Shown piece by piece: positions 51,288-59,890 of a DNA stretch of 64,000 nt; position 1 is the stretch's first letter; the number at the start of each line of letters is the position of its first letter. Source of the DNA: Desulfotignum sp. (GTDB lineage Bacteria > Desulfobacterota > Desulfobacteria > Desulfobacterales > Desulfobacteraceae); the NCBI GenBank assembly GCA_011390335.1, contig JAABSO010000002.1:1-64000 (forward strand), given 5' to 3'. The translations under genes and the position numbers were made by a program. The notes below the pieces were generated by a model that saw only the letters and a list, made by a program, of their open reading frames with translations, ran no database searches and was not told the DNA's origin.

Positions 51288-52487
51288 ATGATACCTGTGA
51301 ATATAATACACCGATATATCTTCAAAGAATTTTTGCCGCCTTTTGGCATCAGTCTTTTTTTTCTGACCTTTGTATTCCTGATGACAAGAATTCCGGATAT
51401 CACCAATCTGGTGGTGAACTATAATGCGGACATTTCTGCCATCCTCATGATGGTTGTCTATACGCTGCCCCGGTTTCTGGAGTTCACCATTCCCATGTCG
51501 GTAATGATCTCCGTGCTCCTCACATTCATGCGTATGTCCGGAGAAAATGAAATTGTTGCGTTAAAAGGGGCTGGCCTGTCCCTTTACCGGCTGTTGCCTC
51601 CGGTGCTGATCTTCTGCTTTTTGGGAACCGGGCTGACCCTGTGGATAACCATATCCGGTGTTGCCTGGGGCAAATTGTCCATTAAGCAGAAAACCATTGA
51701 AATGGCCCGGTCGAGTATTGATCTGGCCCTCCAGGAACGGCAGTTCAATTCTCGGCTCAAAGATATCATGATCTATGTTTCCCATGTGGACATGAAAACA
51801 AAGGACCTTACCGATGTTTTTATTGAGGACCGTTCTGTTTCAGGCATGACCCGGATATCTATGGCACCGCAGGGCAGGCTGATCCACTCGCAAAATGATA
51901 ATATATATACCATACGCCTGTATGACGGGATGATCAACCAGGTGGATGTGGGGGATAAAGCGGTTTCCACCATCCATTTCGGCAGTTATGACATCAATAT
52001 CGATCTGGCTGCCATGCACCAGGGGCCGGGCAGAATCAAAAAGGATCTGGATGAACTGAATCTGAATGACCTCATCGGGTTCATCCGCACCGGTACCCGG
52101 GACAACGCAGAGATGAGCGAAGCGATGATGGTGCTGCATGAAAAATTTTCCGTTCCGTTCGCCTGTCTGGCAATGGGACTTCTGGCCTTTCCCCTGGGGG
52201 TTCAGTCCCTTTCTCTGCGCAGGTCTTCAGGATTTGGTATGGGGGTGTTTTACCTGCTGGTCTATTATTTTTTTCTTGCAGCCGGGTGGTCGGCCGGGGA
52301 AACCGGGCATTTCCCGCCTGTTTTGGGAATGTGGCTGCCCAACCTGATTATGGGTGCTGCCGGTATTTACCTGCTTTGGCGCAATGCCCGGGAAAAACCG
52401 GTGAAAATGCCATTGGTTGTAACCAGGATGAAGAACCGGCTGCAAAACCGATTTTTGAGAATGATGCACCATGACATGTCTGCATAG
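51288..52487 (+). CDS. lptF: LPS export system permease LptF
   Basis: 399 residues from ATG 51288. The frame is open to 51243, but the promoter covers that part. A GTG at 51297 is another possible start and would allow a short leader. YjgP/YjgQ fold: three N-terminal helices (IIHRYIFKEFLPPFGISLFF first), a periplasmic beta-jellyroll (about 125-255), then three C-terminal helices. It extracts LPS from the inner membrane with LptG and the LptB ATPase. The cytoplasmic tail after the last helix is basic. Overlaps lptG by 17 bases. Confidence 0.92.
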   Translation: MIPVNIIHRYIFKEFLPPFGISLFFLTFVFLMTRIPDITNLVVNYNADISAILMMVVYTLPRFLEFTIPMSVMISVLLTFMRMSGENEIVALKGAGLSLYRLLPPVLIFCFLGTGLTLWITISGVAWGKLSIKQKTIEMARSSIDLALQERQFNSRLKDIMIYVSHVDMKTKDLTDVFIEDRSVSGMTRISMAPQGRLIHSQNDNIYTIRLYDGMINQVDVGDKAVSTIHFGSYDINIDLAAMHQGPGRIKKDLDELNLNDLIGFIRTGTRDNAEMSEAMMVLHEKFSVPFACLAMGLLAFPLGVQSLSLRRSSGFGMGVFYLLVYYFFLAAGWSAGETGHFPPVLGMWLPNLIMGAAGIYLLWRNAREKPVKMPLVVTRMKNRLQNRFLRMMHHDMSA

Positions 52488-53553
52488 ATACTGGCTCAAG
52501 GAATTTGCCAAATTTTTCGGTATTATTCAGACCGTAATCCTGGTGCTGTTTGTGGTCATTGATTACCTTTCCCGGATGGACAAATTTCTGGATTCCGATA
52601 TTTCCATGACCCAGGCCTTCTGGTATGTATTGCTGAAACTGCCGTTCATGTTTATTCAACTCACACCGGCCGCCATCCTGCTGGCCACCATTGCCGTGTT
52701 CGGGTTGATGAACAAAAACAATGAGCTCACTGCTGTCAAGTCTTCCGGCATTTCTGTATATTTTCTGGTCAAACCCGCACTTGCTGCAAGTGTCGTGCTT
52801 ATGGGCGTTATGTTTTTCATGGGGGAATCTCTGGTGCCTTTGTCCATGGCAAAAGCCAATCATATCCGCCAGAATGAGATACGCAATCAGGACAATATTT
52901 CCCGGAACCGCAATGATATCTGGATAAAATCCCAAAACACCATCGTACACATCCGCTTTTTTGATCCGGTCCAGCAGACAGTGGCAGGCGTCTGTGCCAG
53001 CACCATGGCAGATGATTTTACCCTTGTATCCAGGATTGATGCCGGCCATGGCCGATATGAACTGGACCAGTGGCTGCTGGAAGATGTTGTTGAGCAGACC
53101 TATAATCCTGACACCGGCGATTATGATGTGGTGCTCTCAGATATGAAACTGGTTGACCTGGGCATGGGCCTGGTGCCGGAGAACCTTGGTCAACTGGTCA
53201 GAACATCCGATGAGATGGGCTTTTTTGAACTCAAGGCCTATGTGGATAAGGTCAAAAGCGAAGGGTATGATGCCACCACCTATCAGGTGGATATGCATGG
53301 GAAAGCAGCCTTCCCCTTTATCTGTATCATCATGGCCCTTACCGGTGCAGCCACAGGCATGCGCAGTTTTGTCAAGGCCAATCTGCCGGCAGGTATCGGT
53401 GTTGGCGTGGTGATTGCCTTTTTTTACTGGGTCATGTACGGCATCTGTATGTCCATGGGATATGCCGGGGTGCTGCCGGCAGTGGCTGCCCCCTGGGCAG
53501 CCAATATTGTTTTTTTGTGCGCAGGCACAATTTTCCTCATCAACACGGAATAA
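52471..53553 (+). CDS. lptG: LPS export system permease LptG
   Basis: 360 residues, same topology as LptF: helices at about 12-32, 50-75 and 95-118, periplasmic domain, then three C-terminal helices. Conserved MTCLHRYWLKEFAKFF start and NNELTAVKSSGIS coupling helix that contacts LptB. Starts inside the lptF 3' end. Four bases separate its stop from waaA. Confidence 0.92.
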   Translation: MTCLHRYWLKEFAKFFGIIQTVILVLFVVIDYLSRMDKFLDSDISMTQAFWYVLLKLPFMFIQLTPAAILLATIAVFGLMNKNNELTAVKSSGISVYFLVKPALAASVVLMGVMFFMGESLVPLSMAKANHIRQNEIRNQDNISRNRNDIWIKSQNTIVHIRFFDPVQQTVAGVCASTMADDFTLVSRIDAGHGRYELDQWLLEDVVEQTYNPDTGDYDVVLSDMKLVDLGMGLVPENLGQLVRTSDEMGFFELKAYVDKVKSEGYDATTYQVDMHGKAAFPFICIIMALTGAATGMRSFVKANLPAGIGVGVVIAFFYWVMYGICMSMGYAGVLPAVAAPWAANIVFLCAGTIFLINTE

Positions 53554-53557
53554 TGAG

Positions 53558-54868
53558 ATGCTGCTGCTGTATCATACCCTGGTATCTGCGGGATTTGTCC
53601 TTATGCTGCCCTTTTTACCCCTTGTCTGGCTGGTATCAGAAAAACGGCGGGCCAACCTGCTCCAGCGCTTAGGGATAAAAACAGGCATTCAAAAAAAAAC
53701 CGGGTTTCAAAAACGTATCTGGATACATGCCCTGTCCGTGGGAGAGGTGCGGTCTGCCCTGCCGCTGGTCAAAGCTGTCAGACAGCGGTATCCGAAAATG
53801 CATATCGTTTTTACCGCCACGACCCGGACAGGGTTTGATACGGCACAACATCTGTTCTGCAGACCTGGCCACCATCTGGTATCACAGATTGCCTATTTTC
53901 CCTTTGACCTGCCATGGGCCGTTGAAAGAGTCCGGCATCTCATCTCACCGGACCTGGTCTGTCTGATTGAAACAGATCTGTGGCCCGGGTTTCTCCACAG
54001 CATGCAGCAGAACAATATCCCAGTGGTCCTGGCCAATGCACGGCTTTCAAAAAAATCCTTTCACCAATACCGCCGGCTGGGGCGGGCAGGGGCATTGTTT
54101 TTTTCCGGGCTGGCCCATGTTCTGGTGCAGACCGGAAAAGACCAGGACCGGTTTGAAGCATTGGGACTTCCAAAAGAACGCCTGACACTGGCAGGCAATA
54201 TCAAGTTCGATCAGCCCCTTCTGGTTCTGGACAAAAAGCAGGAAACAGATCTTAAGACCTGGTTTGGTATACAAAAGACTGACAAGCTCTGGATAGCCGG
54301 CTCCACCCACCCGGGAGAAGAAAGCATGCTCCTGGCGGTTTTCCAGCAGGTGCACAAGGCAGTTCCCGGCCTGAAAATGGTTGTGGCCCCCAGGGACCCG
54401 GCCAGATCCAGACAGGTGGCAGATGCCATGGCCCGCCAGGGATATCGGCCCAGGCTGCTTTCCATGACACGGGATCAGCCTGACAATACCCCGGTGATGC
54501 TTTTGGATTGTCTCGGGGTGCTGTCATCTGCCTATGCGGTGTGTGATGCTGCGTTCATCGGCGGTTCTCTGGTCCCTTTTGGCGGGCATAATCCCCTGGA
54601 GCCGGCCATGTTTAAGAAACCAGTATTGTTTGGTCCCCATATGGATGATTTTTCAGGGATTGCAGCCCTGCTTTTAGCCCAAAAAGCCGCCTGTCAGGTG
54701 GTGGACCAGGATGGTCTGGCACAGGCCCTTCAGATACTGCTCACCCGGCCCGGCCTGGCTGCAGATATGGGGAACCGGGCATTTCAGGTTTGTGAGAATA
54801 ATGTGGGGGCAGTGGAACGTACCCTGGACAGGTTCTGCCTTCTGGGCCTGGAGGAGAGCAATGTTTAA
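53558..54868 (+). CDS. waaA: Kdo transferase WaaA (KdtA)
   Basis: 436 residues from ATG 53558. The longer frame to 53414 is lptG in another frame. One N-terminal membrane anchor, then a GT-B fold: IWIHALSVGEVRSALPLV, LICLIETDLWPGFL-like segment (VCLIETDLWPGF) and GGSLVPFGGHNPLEPA near the nucleotide site. It transfers Kdo, or here probably 8-amino-Kdo given the kdn genes at 62-64 kb, from CMP-sugar to lipid IVA. It overlaps lpxK by 8 bases. Confidence 0.94.
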   Translation: MLLLYHTLVSAGFVLMLPFLPLVWLVSEKRRANLLQRLGIKTGIQKKTGFQKRIWIHALSVGEVRSALPLVKAVRQRYPKMHIVFTATTRTGFDTAQHLFCRPGHHLVSQIAYFPFDLPWAVERVRHLISPDLVCLIETDLWPGFLHSMQQNNIPVVLANARLSKKSFHQYRRLGRAGALFFSGLAHVLVQTGKDQDRFEALGLPKERLTLAGNIKFDQPLLVLDKKQETDLKTWFGIQKTDKLWIAGSTHPGEESMLLAVFQQVHKAVPGLKMVVAPRDPARSRQVADAMARQGYRPRLLSMTRDQPDNTPVMLLDCLGVLSSAYAVCDAAFIGGSLVPFGGHNPLEPAMFKKPVLFGPHMDDFSGIAALLLAQKAACQVVDQDGLAQALQILLTRPGLAADMGNRAFQVCENNVGAVERTLDRFCLLGLEESNV

Positions 54869-55964
54869 GGCACTTGAGAAAAAAATTATCCAGGTTTCCG
54901 GGCAGCAGTATCAGCCAACGGTGTTGTCATTTGAGGGCCTGCTGGTGGCAGCTTCATATCTCTATGGTGCAGGAACCGCTTTCAGAAACCGGTTATACCG
55001 GTTCGGCTGCCTTGAACAGAAAGGCCTGCCATGCCCGGTGATATCCGTGGGCAATATCACAGCCGGCGGAACCGGGAAAACCCCCATGGCAATATATCTG
55101 GCAGATCTGCTCACACGGCTTGGCAGAAAACCGGTTGTCATCAGCCGCGGATACAAAGGCTGTTTGAAAAAAGATGCCGCTGTTGTGGGCAATGGATGCA
55201 AGCTTTTCCTGGATGCGGACCAGGCCGGAGATGAACCCCATATGATGGCCAGTTTGAAGCAGTTTCCCGTGGTGGTGGGAAAAAAAAGATACCAGGCTGG
55301 CCTGCTGGCCATGAAGCGCCTGTCCCCGGATATCATGGTGCTGGATGACGGATTCCAGCATATCCGGTTGAAAAGAGATATTGACCTTTTACTCATGGAC
55401 CATGACCAGCCTTTTGGCAACGGCCGGATGCTGCCGGCAGGACGGCTTCGGGAACCTGCTGCCCGGGCCCTTGCCCGGGCCCATGCCGTAATCCTGACCA
55501 GGTGTCCGGATCTCAGCCCCCAAAAACCCCATCACGTCTCCTGTCTGGCACCGCATCTTCCTGTGTATTATACCAGGCACCAGCCATTTTTGTATACCTG
55601 GATATCCGGACCGGACAGTAAGCCGCATACACGGTTGGACAGCCTTAAAGGCCTTCGCGTAGTGCTGTTTTCCGGCATCGGTGATAACAAGTCATTTTAT
55701 CAGACAATCCAGAACCTGGGAGCCAGAATTCTGGACCATCTTGAATTTGCAGATCATTACCGGTATAAGGGGGCAGATATCCGCAAGATTCAGGATCGGG
55801 CTGAATCTTTGGGAGCAGATATGCTGGTTACCACCCAGAAGGACTGGGTAAAACTGGATACTGGGGAGAAATGGGTGAAAGACCTGGCAGTGGTGGGGGT
55901 GCAGCTGGTTTTTACAAAGGAAAAAAGATTTGAGTCCTTTATCACAAACCGGCTGCATATATGA
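54861..55964 (+). CDS. lpxK: Tetraacyldisaccharide 4'-kinase
   Basis: 367 residues from ATG 54861, which has GGAGGAGAG just upstream within waaA. The Walker A motif is GNITAGGTGKTP, preceded by the usual N-terminal helix (LSFEGLLVAASYLYGAG). ISRGYKG, GDEPHMMA and LDDGFQHIRLKRDIDLLL are family strings. It phosphorylates the lipid A precursor at the 4' position on the inner membrane. Confidence 0.95.
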   Translation: MFKALEKKIIQVSGQQYQPTVLSFEGLLVAASYLYGAGTAFRNRLYRFGCLEQKGLPCPVISVGNITAGGTGKTPMAIYLADLLTRLGRKPVVISRGYKGCLKKDAAVVGNGCKLFLDADQAGDEPHMMASLKQFPVVVGKKRYQAGLLAMKRLSPDIMVLDDGFQHIRLKRDIDLLLMDHDQPFGNGRMLPAGRLREPAARALARAHAVILTRCPDLSPQKPHHVSCLAPHLPVYYTRHQPFLYTWISGPDSKPHTRLDSLKGLRVVLFSGIGDNKSFYQTIQNLGARILDHLEFADHYRYKGADIRKIQDRAESLGADMLVTTQKDWVKLDTGEKWVKDLAVVGVQLVFTKEKRFESFITNRLHI

Positions 55965-56020
55965 TACCGCCTGTGGGTGAACATACATGGGCAGTGCACT
56001 ATATAGTATGGAAATTTGCA

Positions 56021-56071
56021 TGCAGCTGTTAGGTTTTTAGCTGACAGCTAATGGCTAAAAACTAAAAGCCC
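56021..56071. repeat. TTAGC-type palindromic repeat with GC hairpin
   Basis: GCAGCTGTTAGG...CTGACAGCTAATGGCTAA resembles the repeat at 41373-41502 in reverse complement (shared TTAGCCATTAGCTGT core). Just beyond it CGCGC-GATA-GCGCG forms a small hairpin. It fills the lpxK to acyltransferase gap. Confidence 0.5.
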
Positions 56072-56110
56072 GCGCGATAGCGCGCTAAGTTTATGGTGAA
56101 CATGTAAAAA

Positions 56111-57007
56111 ATGACGGCCAAAGAAACCATTGCATACCAGTTGATCAGGCAGGTGTTTTTTTTACTTGGCATGCTGCCGAGAGGTGTGCTGCATTTTTTT
56201 TCAGATATACTGGGGCTGGTCTGGTACAAAATTGACAAGCGCCACAGAACTGTTGCCCTTGAAAACATTCAAACAGCGTATCCGGGAAAATTCAGTCATT
56301 TTGAGGCAGAAAGGCTGACAAAAACCATATTTAAAAATATTGCCGGCATCCCGTTTGAAGTGATCTGGTTCTATGGAAAGTCATGGAAAACCCTGGCTCC
56401 GTATTTTTCGGTAAAAGGACGCAGATATTTTGAAAATGCCCAAAAAAAAGGCAGGGGAATTATTTTGCTCACCTGCCATATGGGAAATTTTGAACTGCTT
56501 GTGGCAGCCCAGCAGGCAGCCGGGATAAAAAAACTCTATGCGATATACCGGAAATTTGACTTTTTGCCCCTGGAACATCTCATGCTTGAGATGCGGCAGC
56601 GGTTTGGGACTGTGATGATTTCCACAGGAGGGGCAGCCAGAAAAATTGACAAAATTTTGCATCACGGGGGCGTTGTGGCCACCTTGTTTGACCAGAATGC
56701 CGGGTGGTATAATGGTGTGGTCACGGATTTTTTCGGCAGACCTGCCTGTTCCAAAAACAGCCTGGCCAAACTTGTTTTAAAATCCAGTGCTTCGGTGGTG
56801 CCGGTATTCATGGTGAAACAAAATGCCCGTTATGTTGTTGAATTTCTTCCGGAAATTTTTCTGCAGAGAACCGGTTGTCCCATCAAGGACATTGAGATAA
56901 ATACCCAGAATTATGTAACAGCTGTTGAATCCATTGTCAGACAATGTCCGGAGCAATATTTCTGGGTACACAACCGGTGGAAGACCAAACCCTTCTCCCC
57001 TATTTGA
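56111..57007 (+). CDS. Lipid A acyltransferase (LpxL/HtrB family)
   Basis: 298 residues. An N-terminal hydrophobic helix (about 12-38), the catalytic HMGNFE (HxxxxE) at about 122, and the FDQNAGW and FFGRPACSKNSLAKL blocks are typical of LpxL/LpxM late acyltransferases. It adds a secondary acyl chain to Kdo2-lipid IVA. LpxL and LpxM cannot be separated by eye. ATG start; a moderate ribosome site. Position after waaA and lpxK supports the role. Confidence 0.88.
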   Translation: MTAKETIAYQLIRQVFFLLGMLPRGVLHFFSDILGLVWYKIDKRHRTVALENIQTAYPGKFSHFEAERLTKTIFKNIAGIPFEVIWFYGKSWKTLAPYFSVKGRRYFENAQKKGRGIILLTCHMGNFELLVAAQQAAGIKKLYAIYRKFDFLPLEHLMLEMRQRFGTVMISTGGAARKIDKILHHGGVVATLFDQNAGWYNGVVTDFFGRPACSKNSLAKLVLKSSASVVPVFMVKQNARYVVEFLPEIFLQRTGCPIKDIEINTQNYVTAVESIVRQCPEQYFWVHNRWKTKPFSPI

Positions 57008-57034
57008 CGAAGAGATAAATAAAGGATACTATTT

Positions 57035-57994
57035 TTGCATAACCAGTCTCCATTGTGCATCACTGCCTTTTATGATACCCGTCCGGGACATGTAAAACAG
57101 ACCCGGGGCCTGATTCAGGCATTAAAGCAATTCACCCCGCTTCAGGTAACGGAGGTGTTTTTGCCGGATTACAATATGTCAAAAATTTTTCATGACTGGC
57201 TGGGCTTCATGGGGGGTAAACCGGAAAGAAAAAATTCAGATCCGGCGAAACCGGATCTGATTCTGGGTACAGGCACCCACACCCATATCCCCATGCTTTT
57301 GCACCGCCGCAGACACGGGGGAAAAGTTGTCACCTGCATGACCCCGGAATGGCCTCTGGCAAAATATATGGATCTGTGTTTTATCCCGGAACATGATACC
57401 CCAAAAGCAGCAGACAATATCGTTACCACCGTGGGGCCGCCTAATACAGCGGTTAACTGCAATATCCATGATCCTTTGCAGGGTCTGGTTGTCATTGGCG
57501 GCATAGACAGCAAAACCCATCACTGGCATAATGAAAAAATGGCAGATCAGGTTCGCCGGATTCTTGATATCCAGCACCATATTTCCTGGACCCTGTCCAC
57601 CTCTCCACGCACCCCGCACACAATGGTCAAAATGCTGGCTGATCTTGCAAAAGCAGGTTCCGGCACAAGGTTTATTCCCTTTGAACAAACCGGTTCCGGC
57701 TGGATTGAAAACCGGTATGCAGAATCCAATGTTGTATGGGTGAGTGCAGATTCTGTTTCCATGGTGTATGAGGCCCTTTCAGCAGGCTGCCGGGTGGGTA
57801 TTCTGCCGGTGGACTGGAAAAAAAAGGGGATCCGGCTGGCCCGGGCAATCAATCTTCTGGAGAAAAACAATAAAATTGTATCTTTTGCATCATTTATGCA
57901 GAATGCGGTATATCCGGAACATTCCCTTCTGAATGAGGCCCGGCGGTGTGCCGCAAAAATATTGGAGAGATGGTGGCCGGAATGCTTACAATAG
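57035..57994 (+). CDS. ELM1-family (mitochondrial-fission-protein-like) putative glycosyltransferase
   Basis: 319 residues. TTG start at 57035 behind AAAGGA. The family signature is visible as YDTRPGHVKQTRGLIQAL, GTGTHTHIPML, and a late TADSVSM-like string (SADSVSMVYEALSAG). ELM1 proteins were named after a plant mitochondrial fission factor, but bacterial members cluster with LPS genes and look like GT-B glycosyltransferases. That fits the lipid A genes here. It overlaps the next glycosyltransferase by 13 bases. The sugar is unknown. Confidence 0.8.
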   Translation: MHNQSPLCITAFYDTRPGHVKQTRGLIQALKQFTPLQVTEVFLPDYNMSKIFHDWLGFMGGKPERKNSDPAKPDLILGTGTHTHIPMLLHRRRHGGKVVTCMTPEWPLAKYMDLCFIPEHDTPKAADNIVTTVGPPNTAVNCNIHDPLQGLVVIGGIDSKTHHWHNEKMADQVRRILDIQHHISWTLSTSPRTPHTMVKMLADLAKAGSGTRFIPFEQTGSGWIENRYAESNVVWVSADSVSMVYEALSAGCRVGILPVDWKKKGIRLARAINLLEKNNKIVSFASFMQNAVYPEHSLLNEARRCAAKILERWWPECLQ

Positions 57995-59115
57995 TTCAGA
58001 TGCTGCCGGAATTGATCACCGGCGGGGTTGAAAGAGGCACCCTTGAAACAGGGGCTTATTTTGTAAAAAACGGCCACAGGTCCATTGTGGTTTCCAATGG
58101 CGGCCCAATGGTGGAGGCGCTTGTAAAAAATGGCAGTGAACACATCACCCTGCCTGTGGGAGAAAAAAATCCCAAGGCTTTGTTTTGCATACCCCGTCTG
58201 AGACAATTGTTTATAAAAGAAAAGGTGGACATACTGCACCTGCGCTCCAGATTACCGGCATGGATGGGTATGCTGGCAGCAAAATCCATCCCCGGAGCAA
58301 CACGGCCGAGAATTGTGACCACATTTCACGGATTCTATTCAATTAACCCCTACTCTGCAATCATGACCAAAGGCGAAAGGGTTATTGCGGTATCCAAACT
58401 GATCAAGGAGCATATCTGTCACCAATATGGTGTCTGTGGAAACCATGTGAAGGTAATCCACCGCGGTTTTGATGCATCATGCTTTGATCCTTTGCTGGTG
58501 GATAAAAAACATCTGTCTGATCTCAGGAAAAAGTGGAAAATTGATGGGAAAAACGGTCCGGTTCTGATGCTCCCTGGAAGGTTTACAGAACTGAAGGGCC
58601 ACAGGCTTTTTTTATCGGCCCTTGAGAAGATAAAGCATCTTTCATGGACAGCTGTCCTGGTAGGAGATATGAATGAAAAACCGGACTATGCTGCCCGGTT
58701 ACAAAAAGAAGCATTGGAAAAAGGCCTGGGGGACCGGGTGGTTTTTGCAGGGCATTGCAGTGACATGGCAGCTGCATTTGTGCTTTGTGATATCACCATA
58801 AGTGCTTCCATTCATCCGGAGTCATTCGGCAGGGTAGGGGTTGAGTCCCAGGCCATGGGCGTTCCTGTGGTGGCAACAGCACACGGTGGAAGCCTTGAAA
58901 CCATAGTTCCGGAAAAAACCGGCTGGCTTTTTTCTCCTGCTGATGTGGATGGGTTTGCCAACGCCCTGGCAGAAGCTGTAAAAGATGAAAAAAAAAGAAA
59001 AAAAATGGGTGCCAGGGCAAGGGCATGGGTGGCAGATCATTTTACCACAGCCCATATGTGTGCAAAAACCCTCAGGCTGTATGAAGAATTGGTGGCAGCC
59101 CCCCGGACCCTGTAA
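57982..59115 (+). CDS. Glycosyltransferase family 4
   Basis: 377 residues from ATG 57982 (GGAGAGATGG lies upstream; a Met at 57946 is less likely). GT-B fold: N-terminal acceptor motif LPELITGGVERGTLE, donor-side PGRFTELKGHRLF and the ExxxxxxxE region PESFGRVGVESQAMGVPVVAT. It probably extends the LPS core. Coupled to the ELM1-family gene. Confidence 0.9.
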   Translation: MLTIVQMLPELITGGVERGTLETGAYFVKNGHRSIVVSNGGPMVEALVKNGSEHITLPVGEKNPKALFCIPRLRQLFIKEKVDILHLRSRLPAWMGMLAAKSIPGATRPRIVTTFHGFYSINPYSAIMTKGERVIAVSKLIKEHICHQYGVCGNHVKVIHRGFDASCFDPLLVDKKHLSDLRKKWKIDGKNGPVLMLPGRFTELKGHRLFLSALEKIKHLSWTAVLVGDMNEKPDYAARLQKEALEKGLGDRVVFAGHCSDMAAAFVLCDITISASIHPESFGRVGVESQAMGVPVVATAHGGSLETIVPEKTGWLFSPADVDGFANALAEAVKDEKKRKKMGARARAWVADHFTTAHMCAKTLRLYEELVAAPRTL

Positions 59116-59163
59116 TGCCTGGTGCTTTATCCATGTGTGGCTTTATCTGGTCACAGAAATTTT

Positions 59164-59193
59164 TTTGTACTGATCCGTGTTTGTACTGATCCG
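59164..59193 (+). repeat. Tandem 14-bp direct repeat upstream of yrbL
   Basis: TTTGTACTGATCCG occurs at 59164-59177 and again at 59180-59193, identical and 16 bases apart. It lies 20-49 bases upstream of the yrbL start. It may be a regulatory direct repeat or a recent slip duplication. Confidence 0.5.
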
Positions 59194-59212
59194 CAATTGC
59201 ATCGGGGGAAAT

Positions 59213-59809
59213 ATGATAGTGCTTGATAACCATCTGCTGATCAATCAGGGAAAAACGCGGGCCTGTTATCTGCATCCTGGAGACAAAGACCTGGTGATCA
59301 AGGTGCCTGTGGGAAGCAAAAAAGCAGACAACCGGTCCAATATAACCGAACTGCGAGGCTATCAGGCATTGATGCGTGAACAGGTCGATCTGTTCTGTAT
59401 CAGCCATTGTTATGGGTTTGTCACAACCAGCCTTGGCAAAGGACTGGTTTGTGACTGTATCCGGGATGATGGTGGTGCGGTATCCAGAACCATCTGGGAT
59501 ATTATTATTTATCAGGATGACTGTGATGTTGATCATATTAAAGCGGTTGCCGATGCTTTTTGCAGGTTCCTGATTCAAAGAGATACCCGGCTTTTTGACC
59601 TGAACCTGAAGAACATTGTTTTAAAATTGCACAAGGATGGTGTTTATGCGCCATTTGCAGTTGATTTAAAAGGCCGTTTCGATAACAAGGAAACCATACC
59701 CGTATCAAGTTACAGCAGATATTTTGCCAGAAAAAAAATGGATCGGAGACGCAGGCAGCTTTTGGAGCGGATCTTTCTTTTCCGGGAAAAGAGAGTGGAA
59801 TGGCAGTAA
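59213..59809 (+). CDS. yrbL: YrbL-family protein kinase-like protein
   Basis: 198 residues from ATG 59213 (GGGGGAAAT upstream), preferred to a frame start at 59177. Kinase-like elements: a nucleotide-binding start GKTRACYLHPGDKDLVIKVP with an invariant-type Lys, DTRLFDLNLKNIVL resembling a catalytic loop (D...N), and a metal-binding-like AVDLKGR. Enterobacterial YrbL is a PhoP-regulated kinase-fold protein of uncertain substrate. The position between an LPS glycosyltransferase and kdn genes suggests core sugar phosphorylation, which is only an inference. Confidence 0.78.
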   Translation: MIVLDNHLLINQGKTRACYLHPGDKDLVIKVPVGSKKADNRSNITELRGYQALMREQVDLFCISHCYGFVTTSLGKGLVCDCIRDDGGAVSRTIWDIIIYQDDCDVDHIKAVADAFCRFLIQRDTRLFDLNLKNIVLKLHKDGVYAPFAVDLKGRFDNKETIPVSSYSRYFARKKMDRRRRQLLERIFLFREKRVEWQ

Positions 59810-59890
59810 ATCATTCACAAGAGCAGGTGGTAATAGACACTGGATGGGAAAATTTCTGGTTCCTGGAAATCGGCCCAATGTTTTTGAGAT

